Shown here: positions 51,955-59,480 of the stretch, piece by piece | How the letters are laid out: each line of letters starts with the position of its first letter | Position numbering within the stretch: position 1 is the stretch's first letter | From: Ectopseudomonas chengduensis | Lineage (GTDB): Bacteria > Pseudomonadota > Gammaproteobacteria > Pseudomonadales > Pseudomonadaceae | NCBI RefSeq assembly: GCF_900102635.1 | Contig: NZ_FMZQ01000005.1 | Coordinates: forward strand, 62,001-126,000 | Direction of reading: 5' to 3' | DNA: 64,000 nt | Notes under the pieces: model-generated | Seen by the model: only the letters and a program-made list of their open reading frames with translations | Database searches by the model: none | Told to the model about the DNA's origin: nothing | Translations under genes and position numbers: made by a program

Positions 51955-52405
51955 TTTTTACCTCGTTTTTTAGTTGTTTTTCCCTCCATTTATCCAGCGA
52001 GATGGCTTTTGCATTTTGCTTTTGGGATTCCAAAGGGTGGAACCCTTGGCCCGACGTTTTAACTTCTCACCTTTTGCGCAGCAAAAGTGTGAAGTTAAAA
52101 CCAAAGGGTTGATAAAGGTCTAAAAACTCTAGGTTTTTCATACCTTATATAAATAATTTACCATGAATTTTAAATTGATCAAAAATGATCGCTATTTTTA
52201 TTGGTTTTCTTGTGTTGTGTATGTGCGTGTATAGGGTGGCTTATACAAGCCTACTTTATTAGTGCTCTATATATAGCTTGCTATAGCGGGCGCACATGTG
52301 AGGGCTGGGTAAGGTCTGCTTTAAAGCGGGAGGAGGGATTTTAGGGCGTTTTTTTATGTGTAACGCCCTAAATTTTTAATGAGTAACGCTTTTTGAGTGG
52401 ACTGG
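51955..52405. other. AT-rich gene-free region between relaxase and integrase genes
   Basis: Holds the candidate oriT (52031-52110) and, at 52340-52377, an inverted repeat TTTAGGGCGTT/AACGCCCTAAA followed by TTTTT on the plus strand, just beyond the integrase stop. No gene is seen. Confidence 0.5.
52031..52110. other. Candidate oriT: nested inverted repeats upstream of the relaxase gene
   Basis: CCAAAGGGT/AACCCTTGG forms a hairpin at 52031-52049. A long imperfect stem follows: GTTTTAACTTC...TTTTGC (52056-52077) with GCAAAA...GAAGTTAAAAC (52081-52101), loop GCA. CCAAAGGGTT then recurs at 52101-52110 as a direct repeat. Such a region just upstream of a mob gene is the normal place for oriT. Confidence 0.5.
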
Positions 52406-53869
52406 TTAGATTGGGTATTTTAGTTTGGAAATTGCATTGAGTTTTTGGCTGGGGCTAGGGCCTGAACTGTATACGTCGAAAGTAATTGTTCCGGTTTCAT
52501 GTCCGACAATTGCGGCAATCAATATTCCGGGGATATCTGCCCGTTGCAGTTGGGTGATTACTGTCTTTCTGAGGCTATGGAAAACGAATTGAGAGTTATA
52601 GCCGAGATCGGTTTTTAACCGTCCGAACTGTTTGCTAAGCGCATCCGAACGGTTCCCGTATTTATTTCCCGATGTGGATTTTATTAGGTAGCCGTCTTCG
52701 GACTTCTCCGCTAGACGGTCTATTACATGTAATAGGTCGGGGTGGATGGGGATGTTTCTTTCGCCTGCTGCGGTCTTTGCGTCTTTGATTGAAAAGCACT
52801 TAATGCCTTCGTCGTTGATTATGTCGCTTGTTTTCAAGCGGCATAGTTCTTCGATTCGTGCGCCTGTGTATGCTCCAAGCAAAATAAGATCGGAGAGGGT
52901 TTCTCGGTTTTTTAGGCTTTTAGCGGTGCTATAAAGCCTTGCTACGTCTTCCGTGCTGAATGATTTCCGCTCTGTAGAGTTTGCGGATTTCTTGCTTCGG
53001 TTCGTTGGGAAGTCGTGATTCTGGAAAGGGGATTGTTGATCTCGGTGTAGTTTTTTGAAATTTTCGTCGTATCTGACTGCCCATTTCCAAAAACTTGAAC
53101 CGGCAAATAAAAACTGTTTTTTGGTTTTCTCGCTGACGCTGAGCGTATCCATGTAGGCCGTAATGCTTTCGTGAGTAAGGTCACGGCGGTTGTCTTCAAG
53201 CCATTTTTTGAGATTTTCCAACCGTGCTATTTGGGTGTCTACGGTCTTTTGAACTATGCCTTTGACGTTCTCTTGATATGTCTTGAATGTGTTGATTCTG
53301 GCGGTCGTTATGGGCGATTTAGCACGGTAGTGGGTAGGGTCTTTGAGAATTTTGCGGATATCTTCTTTTTCTTCTGCTTTTAAGGGCAGAGTATTACTCT
53401 GCCGCTCCATATTCTCTTGGATAAGATTTTGAAAGTCTTGATTGAGCGCCAAAATATCAACTTTTTCGCCATTCTCAAAATGGCGCAAAATCCGCTCCCA
53501 TTTTTCTTGGCTATGGTTTTGGTCGAGTTTCAAAAAATCCGCCGCAAAATCGGCATTTAATGAAGCGATAGGGCGTTCCATTACGGTTGCCTGTGCCATA
53601 TCTGCAAAGAATGCTTGGGCACGCTCTGCCATTCGCTTTGCTTCAATGCGGGCGTCTTCGGGGTCGATCTTCGCTGCGCTGCGGGCTTTGGCAATCATTG
53701 ATTGCCATTCCTGTAGGTAGGGGATTTTTAGCCTTTGGGCTTCGGTCTTGGAGCCGGTTTTGAGGGAGGCGGTGAACTCTCGTCGGTTGAGTGCTGGTCT
53801 GGCGTCCTTCGGAATCGCTAGGCGAGCGTGCCAAATGCCCGAACGTAAGACGAGGTTGTCGCTTGCCAT
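52406..53869 (-). CDS. Tyrosine recombinase (site-specific integrase)
   Basis: Protein of 487 residues from the ATG at 53869. The catalytic set is complete: R338 (TGARIEEL), K365 (DAKTAAGERNIPI), H431-x-x-R434 (HSLRKT), H457 (GHETG) and nucleophile Y467 (DVYSSG). The N-terminal region (about 1-180) fits the DUF6538/arm-binding type, and a core-binding SAM-like domain lies at about 200-290. It lies next to the right end of the element, facing inward, and would catalyse integration at the tRNA-Ser 3' end. An 18-bp perfect palindrome overlaps its 5' untranslated region. Confidence 0.93.
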   Translation of the reverse strand: MASDNLVLRSGIWHARLAIPKDARPALNRREFTASLKTGSKTEAQRLKIPYLQEWQSMIAKARSAAKIDPEDARIEAKRMAERAQAFFADMAQATVMERPIASLNADFAADFLKLDQNHSQEKWERILRHFENGEKVDILALNQDFQNLIQENMERQSNTLPLKAEEKEDIRKILKDPTHYRAKSPITTARINTFKTYQENVKGIVQKTVDTQIARLENLKKWLEDNRRDLTHESITAYMDTLSVSEKTKKQFLFAGSSFWKWAVRYDENFKKLHRDQQSPFQNHDFPTNRSKKSANSTERKSFSTEDVARLYSTAKSLKNRETLSDLILLGAYTGARIEELCRLKTSDIINDEGIKCFSIKDAKTAAGERNIPIHPDLLHVIDRLAEKSEDGYLIKSTSGNKYGNRSDALSKQFGRLKTDLGYNSQFVFHSLRKTVITQLQRADIPGILIAAIVGHETGTITFDVYSSGPSPSQKLNAISKLKYPI

Positions 53870-53882
53870 TTCTGTTCACCCA

Positions 53883-53900
53883 TAAAGAACATGTTCTTTA
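53883..53900. promoter_or_regulatory. Perfect 18-bp palindrome upstream of the integrase gene
   Basis: TAAAGAACATGTTCTTTA is fully self-complementary. It ends 14 bp before the integrase start codon, next to its ribosome-binding site, and is a probable operator controlling integrase expression. Confidence 0.65.
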
Positions 53901-53930
53901 GGGTGACAGGCTAGTCGTTTTTTCTATGGA

Positions 53931-53951
53931 TTTGTAGCAAAAATTTGTAGC
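53931..53951 (+). repeat. Right arm-type integrase site candidates (two TTTGTAGC copies)
   Basis: TTTGTAGC at 53931-53938 and 53944-53951, 13 bp apart, same orientation and spacing as the three copies near attL. Confidence 0.65.
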
Positions 53952-54014
53952 AAAACGGTCTGTAAGTGACTGTAATGCTTGATTTTACTGGGCTGTAGCC
54001 TGTTTTTCGGAGAG

Positions 54015-54035
54015 TCCCTATCTTCCCGCCATATC
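54015..54035 (+). other. attR: right attachment core
   Basis: Exact 21-bp copy of the attL core, i.e. a 17-nt remnant of the tRNA-Ser 3' end plus four bases. Confidence 0.88.
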
Positions 54036-54045
54036 CAAGCCAAAG

Positions 54046-54077
54046 CCCCTGAAGCTCCCAGAGCTTCGGGGGTTTTT
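54046..54077 (+). terminator. Original terminator of the tRNA-Ser transcript, displaced by the element
   Basis: 12-bp stem CCCCTGAAGCTC/GAGCTTCGGGGG (one G-T pair), 3-nt loop, then TTTTT. It lies 10 bp after attR; before insertion it would have been just downstream of the tRNA. Confidence 0.8.
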
Positions 54078-54122
54078 GTTTTCTGCGGCATGCAACGTGT
54101 CGAAAGCGGCTGGAGGCTGCAG

Positions 54123-54407
54123 CTAGCTCTGAACCGGTGGCCACATCCTGGCGACGTGCACCAGGGCAAGAATCCAGACCACATCACGCTCAGTCTGATA
54201 GACGAGACGGTAGTTCTCGTGAGGGATCAGCTCGCGAGTACCGACCACCGTTCCCAGTCTGCCCTTGTCGGGAAAGTCAGCCAGACTGGCGGCAGCAGCA
54301 CTGAATAGCTCGTCCATGTGCGCAGCAGCGCGTGGGTTGTCGGTTGCGATATATTCCCAGATATCCAGACGATCCTGCAGTGCCTCGGGTGTCCAAATGA
54401 CCTGCAT
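54123..54407 (-). CDS. RelE/ParE family toxin
   Basis: Protein of 94 residues, MQVIWTPEALQDRLDIWEYI onward. The pattern (alternating early strand, then two helices with an A-A-x-x-x-D-E-L-F segment, then YRLVYQTERDVVWILALVHV strands and the terminal hydrophobic tail) is typical of ParE/RelE toxins. Whether it inhibits gyrase or cleaves mRNA cannot be decided. It overlaps the antitoxin gene by one base. Located just outside the right end of the integrated element, so it belongs to the chromosome or an older insertion. Confidence 0.88.
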   Translation of the reverse strand: MQVIWTPEALQDRLDIWEYIATDNPRAAAHMDELFSAAAASLADFPDKGRLGTVVGTRELIPHENYRLVYQTERDVVWILALVHVARMWPPVQS

Positions 54408-54682
54408 CAGTGACCCAGAGCCTTAGCACGGCGAGCGGCGAATTCAGCCTCTACATCATCGTTGGATCGGCCACGACCAGCCTCTACCGATGCCCTGGCA
54501 GCAGCGACCTTGCGGTGCACGAAATCATCATGCTCTTTGGCCTGTTGCTGCTGGCGAATGTAGTCGCGCATGAGGTCGCGCATAACCTGAGAGGCCGGCC
54601 GGTGTGCGGCTTGAGCGGCTGCCATGAAGTCTTTGCGCAGTTCGGGCTCAAGCTTCAGATTGAAAACGGCTTCTTTGGCCAT
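54407..54682 (-). CDS. Antitoxin, ribbon-helix-helix type
   Basis: Protein of 91 residues. The N-terminal VFNLKLEPELRKDFMAAAQA with the following helix is a ribbon-helix-helix DNA-binding fold; the C-terminal part (AARASVEAGRGRSNDDVEAE) would wrap the toxin. The order antitoxin then toxin is the usual one. The 18-bp palindrome at 54713-54730 is its likely autoregulatory operator. Confidence 0.88.
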   Translation of the reverse strand: MAKEAVFNLKLEPELRKDFMAAAQAAHRPASQVMRDLMRDYIRQQQQAKEHDDFVHRKVAAARASVEAGRGRSNDDVEAEFAARRAKALGH

Positions 54683-54712
54683 GGTGCATCACCTATCGGT
54701 CGATTCGTAACT

Positions 54713-54730
54713 ACAACGTATATACGTTGT
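54713..54730. promoter_or_regulatory. Operator palindrome of the toxin-antitoxin operon
   Basis: ACAACGTATATACGTTGT is a perfect 18-bp palindrome 30 bp upstream of the antitoxin start, with TATA at its centre. Ribbon-helix-helix antitoxins typically bind such sites over their own promoter. Confidence 0.75.
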
Positions 54731-54973
54731 GTGCATGCTAAGCAATGCTCGCGGCACTGGAAAGCATGAGTCATCATCTTTGTGTCTAGTTCAAGACGTT
54801 GTGAGTGATAGTTTTAAGCGTCACGAAAAGAGATGGTTATTTGCCGTCATGCGAATATTCTGGGGAAATTCGAAGTGTGAGAGTTGCCAGGGGAGCATCT
54901 CCGCTCTGTGAAATATGCCGCGCAATTGAGGCTTGGCACATTGCCACTGCCTGGACTACTCTCCGGTTACTGG

Positions 54974-55024
54974 GCTAACGAAGTGGCCAACAGGCAGGAT
55001 GCCGACCCCATACACTTCGTTAGC
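54974..55024. repeat. Inverted repeat, 12-bp arms
   Basis: GCTAACGAAGTG (54974-54985) and CACTTCGTTAGC (55013-55024) with a 27-bp centre, in the gene-free gap between the toxin-antitoxin pair and the RND operon. Confidence 0.6.
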
Positions 55025-55070
55025 TCGGTGTTTCTTCCTTGCGCTGGCCAATGCCAAGCGAGTGGAAAAG

Positions 55071-55095
55071 CAAAGCCCTCCGAGAGAGGGCTTTG
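55071..55095 (-). terminator. Terminator of the RND efflux operon
   Basis: Stem CAAAGCCCTC/GAGGGCTTTG with a 5-nt loop; on the minus strand it is followed by CTTTT. It lies about 140 bp downstream of the RND permease stop. Confidence 0.65.
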
Positions 55096-55234
55096 TCGTT
55101 TCTGCAAGACGCCTTGCGCGTCTGCTGTCTGTTAAAAGCATCCCTGCTGCCTTTCCATTCCCGCCCTAACCATCGTTGCTGGTTAGCCTAGGCGATATCT
55201 GGCGTTTTGCCATGTATTCCTGGGCGGTTCGGCG

Positions 55235-58200
55235 TCAGCTGGTGCGCTGCACCTGCGCCCTGTCGGGTTTGGCGGCGATCAGATGCTCCGGCAGGTCGAG
55301 CAGGTCGGTATCGTAGGTCTCCAGCGGCGGCGGACGCCGCTCGAAGCGGGCACCGAGTACCAGCAGGCAAGGGGTGAGCAGCAGGGTCAGCACGGTGGCG
55401 AAGGCCAGGCCGCCAGCGATGGCGCTCGACAGTTGCGTCCACCACTGCGTCGAGGGGGCGCCGAAGCCGAGGCTCGGGGTCACCAGGTCTACGTTGATGC
55501 TGAGCACCATGGGCATCAGCCCGAGGATGGTGGTCACTGCGGTGAGCAGCACCGGACGCAGGCGCAGGCTACCGGTTTCCAGCGCCGCTTCACGCGGTTC
55601 CAGGCCCTGGCGACGCAACTGGTTGTAGGTGTCGATCAGGATGATGTTGTTGTTCACCACGATGCCGGCCAGGGCGATCAGGCCCATGCCGACCATGACG
55701 ATGCCGAACGACTGGCCATTGACCAGCAGACCCATCAGCACGCCAGCGGTGGAGAGGACGATGGCTGACAGCACCAGTGCCGCCTGGTAGAGGCTGTTGA
55801 ACTGGGTCACCAGGATGATCGCCATGAGGAAGATGGCGACGACGAAGGCGGTCATCAGGAAGGTGGCCGCCTCGCGTTGGTCGGCATCCTCGCCGGCGAA
55901 TTTCACCTTGACCTCGGCCGGTACATCGCCGAGCGCTTCGCGCAACGCCTTGAGGCGTTCGTCCAGGCGCGCACCTTCGGCCAGGTCGGCCTGCAGGGTG
56001 ATGGTGCGGTCACCATCGACGCGGCGCAGGGTGCCGACCTTGGGCGCAGGCTGCAGGTCGACGAAGTTGCTCAGCGGCACCTGGCCGGCCGCTGTGTTGA
56101 GCGTCAGGCGGCCGAGTTGGTCGAGCGAGCGCCAGTTACCGGGCAGGCGCACACGGATGTCCACTTCGTCGGTGGCATCTTCGGGGCGGTAGGTCGCCAG
56201 TTTCAGGCCGTTGGTGATCATCTGCACCGCGTTGCCGACGCTGAGTACGTCCGCGCCGAAGCGCGCGGCAGCCTCGCGGTCGACCTTGATTCGCCATTCG
56301 ATGCCGGGCAGGGCGCGGTCGTCCTCGATATCGGCGAAGCCGCCGAGCCGCGTCATTTCCCCGCGGATACGCTCGACCCACTGCTCGCCCAGTGCCGGGT
56401 CCAGCGAGCTGATCTGCAGTTTCACCGGCTTGCCGTCGGTGGGGCCCTGTTCCTGCTTGCGGAACTCCAGCACCACGCCGGGAATACCGGCGGTGCGCTG
56501 GCTCATTTCGGCGAGGATGTCCTTGGCCGGGCGGCGCTGGTGCCAGTCGACGAACTGGAATTGCAGGGTGCCGATCACGTCGGCGCCGAGCTGGCCTTGC
56601 TGGCCTTCCGGCTGGGCCAGGGAGCGCGCATACAGCGCCTTGACCTCACGCATGCCGATCACCTGCTTTTCCACCTGCTGGAGCAGGGCGTCCTTCTCCT
56701 GCACAGATAGATCGCCGCGTGCGCGCAGCCAGATCTGCGCGCTTTCCGGCTCGACGTCGGGGAAGAACTCCACGCCATGATTGAAGCGGCCATAGCCGAC
56801 GTAGATCAGCGCGATCAGCGCCAGCATGCCGAGCAGGGTCAGGCCCGGGCGCTTGAGCAGCACCACCAGCAGATTGCGGTAGGCGTTGCCGGCGCGGCTG
56901 GCGCTGGGGGCCTGTGGGCGTGCCTGACCGCCGGTGACGGCGCCGAGCACCGGCAGAAATATCAGGGCCATGGCCAGCGAGGCCAGCAGGCAGAGAATCA
57001 CCGTGGCCGGCAGGTACTTCATGAACTGGCCGACCACGCCGGGCCAGAACAGCAGCGGCAGGAACACCACCAGGGTGGTGGCGGTGGAGGCGATCACCGG
57101 CCAGGCCATCCGCGTGGCCGCGTTGGCCCAGGCCTGACGGGGCGTCTGGCCCTGATGCAGGTAGCGGTCGGCCAGCTCGGAGACGACGATGGCGCCGTCG
57201 ACCAGCATGCCGGCTACCAGGATCAGGCTGAACAGCACGACGATGTTGAGGGTGAAGCCGAGCATCCAGATCAGCAGGATGCCGCTGAGGAAGGCGCCGG
57301 GAATGGTCAGGCCGACCAGCAGCGCCGAACGCATGCCCATGCTCGCTACCACCAGGATCAGCACCAGGACGATGGCGGTGAGCACGTTGTTGAGCAGGTC
57401 GCCGAGCATGCTCTGCACTTCCTGCGACTGATCCATGATGTAGCTGACTTCAACGCCCGGCGGCAGCAGGGGCTTGGCCTGCTCCATCAGTGCCTTGACC
57501 TGGTCGATGGTCTCGATGATGTTGGCGCCGCTGCGCTTGGCCACTTCCAGCACGATGGCCGGCTGGCCGTTGATGCGGGCGAAGCCGGTCGGGTCCTTGA
57601 AGGTGCGGCGAATGGTGGCGACGTCGGCGAAGGTGACCACGCTGTCACCGACCACCTTGATCGGCATGCGCATCACGTCTTCAAGGTCTTCGATGACGCC
57701 GGGCACCTTCATGCTCATGCGGCCTGCGCCGGTATCCAGGCTGCCGGCAGCGACCAGGCGGTTGTTGCGGCTGACCAGGTTGAACAGCTCGTTGTAGTCA
57801 ATGCCGTAGCTGTCGAGTACCTGCGGGTCGACGACGATTTCCAGCAGGTCTTCACGGTCACCGCCGATCTCCACCGACAGCACTTCGGCGATGCCTTCGA
57901 TGTTTTCCTTCAGGCGCCGGGCGATGTACACCAGCTCGGTCTCGGCAATCGGCCCGGACAGCCCCACCGACAAGACCGGGAACAGCGCCACGTTGACTTC
58001 GGTGACGGTCGGCTCGTCGGCCTCCTCGGGCAGCTTGCTGCGCGCGGTATCGACCTTCTCGCGCACGTCGGCCAGTGCCACCTTGGCGTCGAAGCCAGCG
58101 TCGAACTCCAGGGTCACCGAGGCGTGTCCTTCGCTGGATACCGAGCGCATTTCCTTGACGCCCTCGAGGCTGCGCAGCTCCTGCTCCAGTGGGCGTACCA

Positions 58201-58390
58201 GCAGGCGTTCGCCGTCTTCCGGGCTGATGCCTTCGAGGGTCACCGAAACGTAGATGATGGGAATGACCACGTCCGGGTTGGATTCCTTGGGCATGGCGAT
58301 GTAGGCCGCCAGCCCGCCGCAGAGCAGGAACAGCAGGACCAGGATGGTGGTACGGCTACGGTCGAGTGCGGCAGCGATCAGTGCGTGCAT
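55235..58390 (-). CDS. RND efflux pump permease subunit
   Basis: Inner-membrane proton-driven pump of 1051 residues, with the two-fold RND layout: helix 1 (about 13-31), a large periplasmic domain, helices 2-6 (about 335-470), helix 7 (about 515-535), a second periplasmic domain and helices 8-12 (about 855-1025). In helix 4 the usual paired aspartates read D398-G399 (GMLVDGAIVVSEL), so only one of the two AcrB-type proton-relay aspartates is present. Helix 10 has VVNNNIILIDTYNQ. The start is one base after the adaptor stop, so the genes are co-translated. Substrates cannot be predicted. No outer-membrane channel gene is in the operon, so a host channel such as an OprM-like protein would be needed. 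Confidence 0.93.
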   Translation of the reverse strand: MHALIAAALDRSRTTILVLLFLLCGGLAAYIAMPKESNPDVVIPIIYVSVTLEGISPEDGERLLVRPLEQELRSLEGVKEMRSVSSEGHASVTLEFDAGFDAKVALADVREKVDTARSKLPEEADEPTVTEVNVALFPVLSVGLSGPIAETELVYIARRLKENIEGIAEVLSVEIGGDREDLLEIVVDPQVLDSYGIDYNELFNLVSRNNRLVAAGSLDTGAGRMSMKVPGVIEDLEDVMRMPIKVVGDSVVTFADVATIRRTFKDPTGFARINGQPAIVLEVAKRSGANIIETIDQVKALMEQAKPLLPPGVEVSYIMDQSQEVQSMLGDLLNNVLTAIVLVLILVVASMGMRSALLVGLTIPGAFLSGILLIWMLGFTLNIVVLFSLILVAGMLVDGAIVVSELADRYLHQGQTPRQAWANAATRMAWPVIASTATTLVVFLPLLFWPGVVGQFMKYLPATVILCLLASLAMALIFLPVLGAVTGGQARPQAPSASRAGNAYRNLLVVLLKRPGLTLLGMLALIALIYVGYGRFNHGVEFFPDVEPESAQIWLRARGDLSVQEKDALLQQVEKQVIGMREVKALYARSLAQPEGQQGQLGADVIGTLQFQFVDWHQRRPAKDILAEMSQRTAGIPGVVLEFRKQEQGPTDGKPVKLQISSLDPALGEQWVERIRGEMTRLGGFADIEDDRALPGIEWRIKVDREAAARFGADVLSVGNAVQMITNGLKLATYRPEDATDEVDIRVRLPGNWRSLDQLGRLTLNTAAGQVPLSNFVDLQPAPKVGTLRRVDGDRTITLQADLAEGARLDERLKALREALGDVPAEVKVKFAGEDADQREAATFLMTAFVVAIFLMAIILVTQFNSLYQAALVLSAIVLSTAGVLMGLLVNGQSFGIVMVGMGLIALAGIVVNNNIILIDTYNQLRRQGLEPREAALETGSLRLRPVLLTAVTTILGLMPMVLSINVDLVTPSLGFGAPSTQWWTQLSSAIAGGLAFATVLTLLLTPCLLVLGARFERRPPPLETYDTDLLDLPEHLIAAKPDRAQVQRTS

Positions 58391-58391
58391 C

Positions 58392-59474
58392 TCAACTGCC
58401 CACGGCCGCGAGTTGCGTGCGTACCTGCTGACCGGGCTGGACGAAGCCCTGGCCGAGGGTGATCAACGCCACCTTCGGCGGCAGGCCGCTGACCCAGGCG
58501 CCCTGATTGTCGACGCTGATCAGTTGCACCGGGGTGAACTCCACGCGCTGCGCGTCGTTGACCCACTTGACGCCGTGGCGGCCGCTTTCGTCCAGGCTGA
58601 GCAGGGCAGGGGACAGGCGATGGGCCATGACTTCGCCGGTCTGGATATGCAGGGTGGCGCTGGCGCCGGCCAGGCGCAGGCCGTCCGGGTTGTCCACCTT
58701 GACCTCGATGCGGAAACTGCGCGAGCCGGGGTCCGCGGCCGCGGCGATAAAGTGCAGTTCGCCTTGCAGCGTGCGGCCGTCGAGCAGTTCAACTTTTACC
58801 GGTTGGCCCAGTTCGAGCTGGGTGACCTGCTGCTGGGCGATCTGCGCGCTGACCTTGAGGCGGTCGATATCCACCAGGGTCAGCAGGCTCTGGCCGGGCT
58901 GGACGAAATCGCCCAGTTCGACCATGCGCTGGTCATAGATGCCGGCAAACGGCGCCTTGATCTTGGTGTTGCGCTGCTGCAGACGGGCGCTGTCGAGTTC
59001 GGCGCGGGCCTTGGCCAGTTCGCTCTCCAGGCGCATCAGCTCGTTGGCGGAAACGAGGCTGCGCTCGCGCAGGCGCTTGGCCGCGCTCACGTCGCTCTGA
59101 CGCTGGCGCACATCGGCCTCGCTGCGCGCGACCTGGGCCGGGCGGTCGTCAGGCGAAATGCTCAGCAGCAATTGATCGGCAGCGACGCGGCTGCCCTTGT
59201 CCTGATCCAGGTTCTGTACGCTGCCGCTGACCTGGGCGCGCAGTTCCACTCGGCGCCAGGCTTCGATCTGCCCTTGCACCACATGCTGGCGCTGCATGGG
59301 TTGTGCTTGCAGCCATTGAATTTCGACACGCGCCAGCTCGTTGCTGGTGGCGGGTTGGTCGGGCTCGACATCGTCGCGCGCGACGAAACGCTCGCCGCTG
59401 AACAGCCAGCCCAGCAGCAGGACTGCGATGACGATGGCGATGATCCAGGGACGCTTGCTGAGTTGGGCGAACAT
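58392..59474 (-). CDS. RND periplasmic adaptor (membrane fusion protein)
   Basis: Protein of 360 residues. One N-terminal membrane helix (about 9-25), then the lipoyl half-motif, an alpha-helical hairpin (about 110-165; RPAQVARSEADVRQRQSDVS), the second lipoyl half (NTKIKAPFAGIYDQRMVELG), and beta-barrel and membrane-proximal domains. This is the standard adaptor order. It is not a lipoprotein, since no lipobox cysteine is present. Encoded between the TetR regulator and the permease. Confidence 0.92.
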   Translation of the reverse strand: MFAQLSKRPWIIAIVIAVLLLGWLFSGERFVARDDVEPDQPATSNELARVEIQWLQAQPMQRQHVVQGQIEAWRRVELRAQVSGSVQNLDQDKGSRVAADQLLLSISPDDRPAQVARSEADVRQRQSDVSAAKRLRERSLVSANELMRLESELAKARAELDSARLQQRNTKIKAPFAGIYDQRMVELGDFVQPGQSLLTLVDIDRLKVSAQIAQQQVTQLELGQPVKVELLDGRTLQGELHFIAAAADPGSRSFRIEVKVDNPDGLRLAGASATLHIQTGEVMAHRLSPALLSLDESGRHGVKWVNDAQRVEFTPVQLISVDNQGAWVSGLPPKVALITLGQGFVQPGQQVRTQLAAVGS

Positions 59475-59480
59475 GTGGGT

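Larger units (their letters stand above)
46981..54035 (+). mobile_element. Integrative mobilizable element in tRNA-Ser(CGA), about 7.0 kb
   Basis: The element is bounded by a 21-bp direct repeat (46981-47001 and 54015-54035) starting TCCCTATC and ending GCCATATC, made of the tRNA 3' end plus four bases. Base composition falls sharply to AT-rich inside, above all at 48.3-52.4 kb. Contents: ColE2-type Rep, type IVb-like pilin, a secreted protein, a membrane protein, MobV-like relaxase and tyrosine integrase next to the right end. No conjugation apparatus is present, so transfer would need a helper. The combination of rep, mob and int suggests an integrated mobilizable plasmid or IME. It looks intact, as both ends and all key genes are present. 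Confidence 0.9.
54731..55234. other. Gene-free stretch upstream of the toxin-antitoxin operator
   Basis: Short frames at 54729-54911, 54884-55135 and 54933-55169 have no ribosome-binding sites or recognisable products. The stretch holds the 54974-55024 inverted repeat and the RND-operon terminator. It may be the remains of an older insertion, since both the TA pair and the low-GC patch near 54780-54880 look out of place. Confidence 0.45.

Noticed and set aside
47050..53951. TTTGTAGC repeats as a CRISPR-like array
   Set aside because: Repeats are 8 bp with 4-5 bp gaps, split between two ends and with no cas genes; arm-type sites explain them better.
54884..55135. Possible small cysteine-rich protein of 83 codons
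   Set aside because: No ribosome-binding site, and it spans an inverted repeat and a terminator hairpin, so it is probably not coding.
56777..58462. Open frame of 561 codons on the plus strand opposite the RND permease gene, and a similar one at 58344-60281
   Set aside because: Shadows of the efflux operon; composition biased to H, Q, D and G and no ribosome-binding site or family motif.
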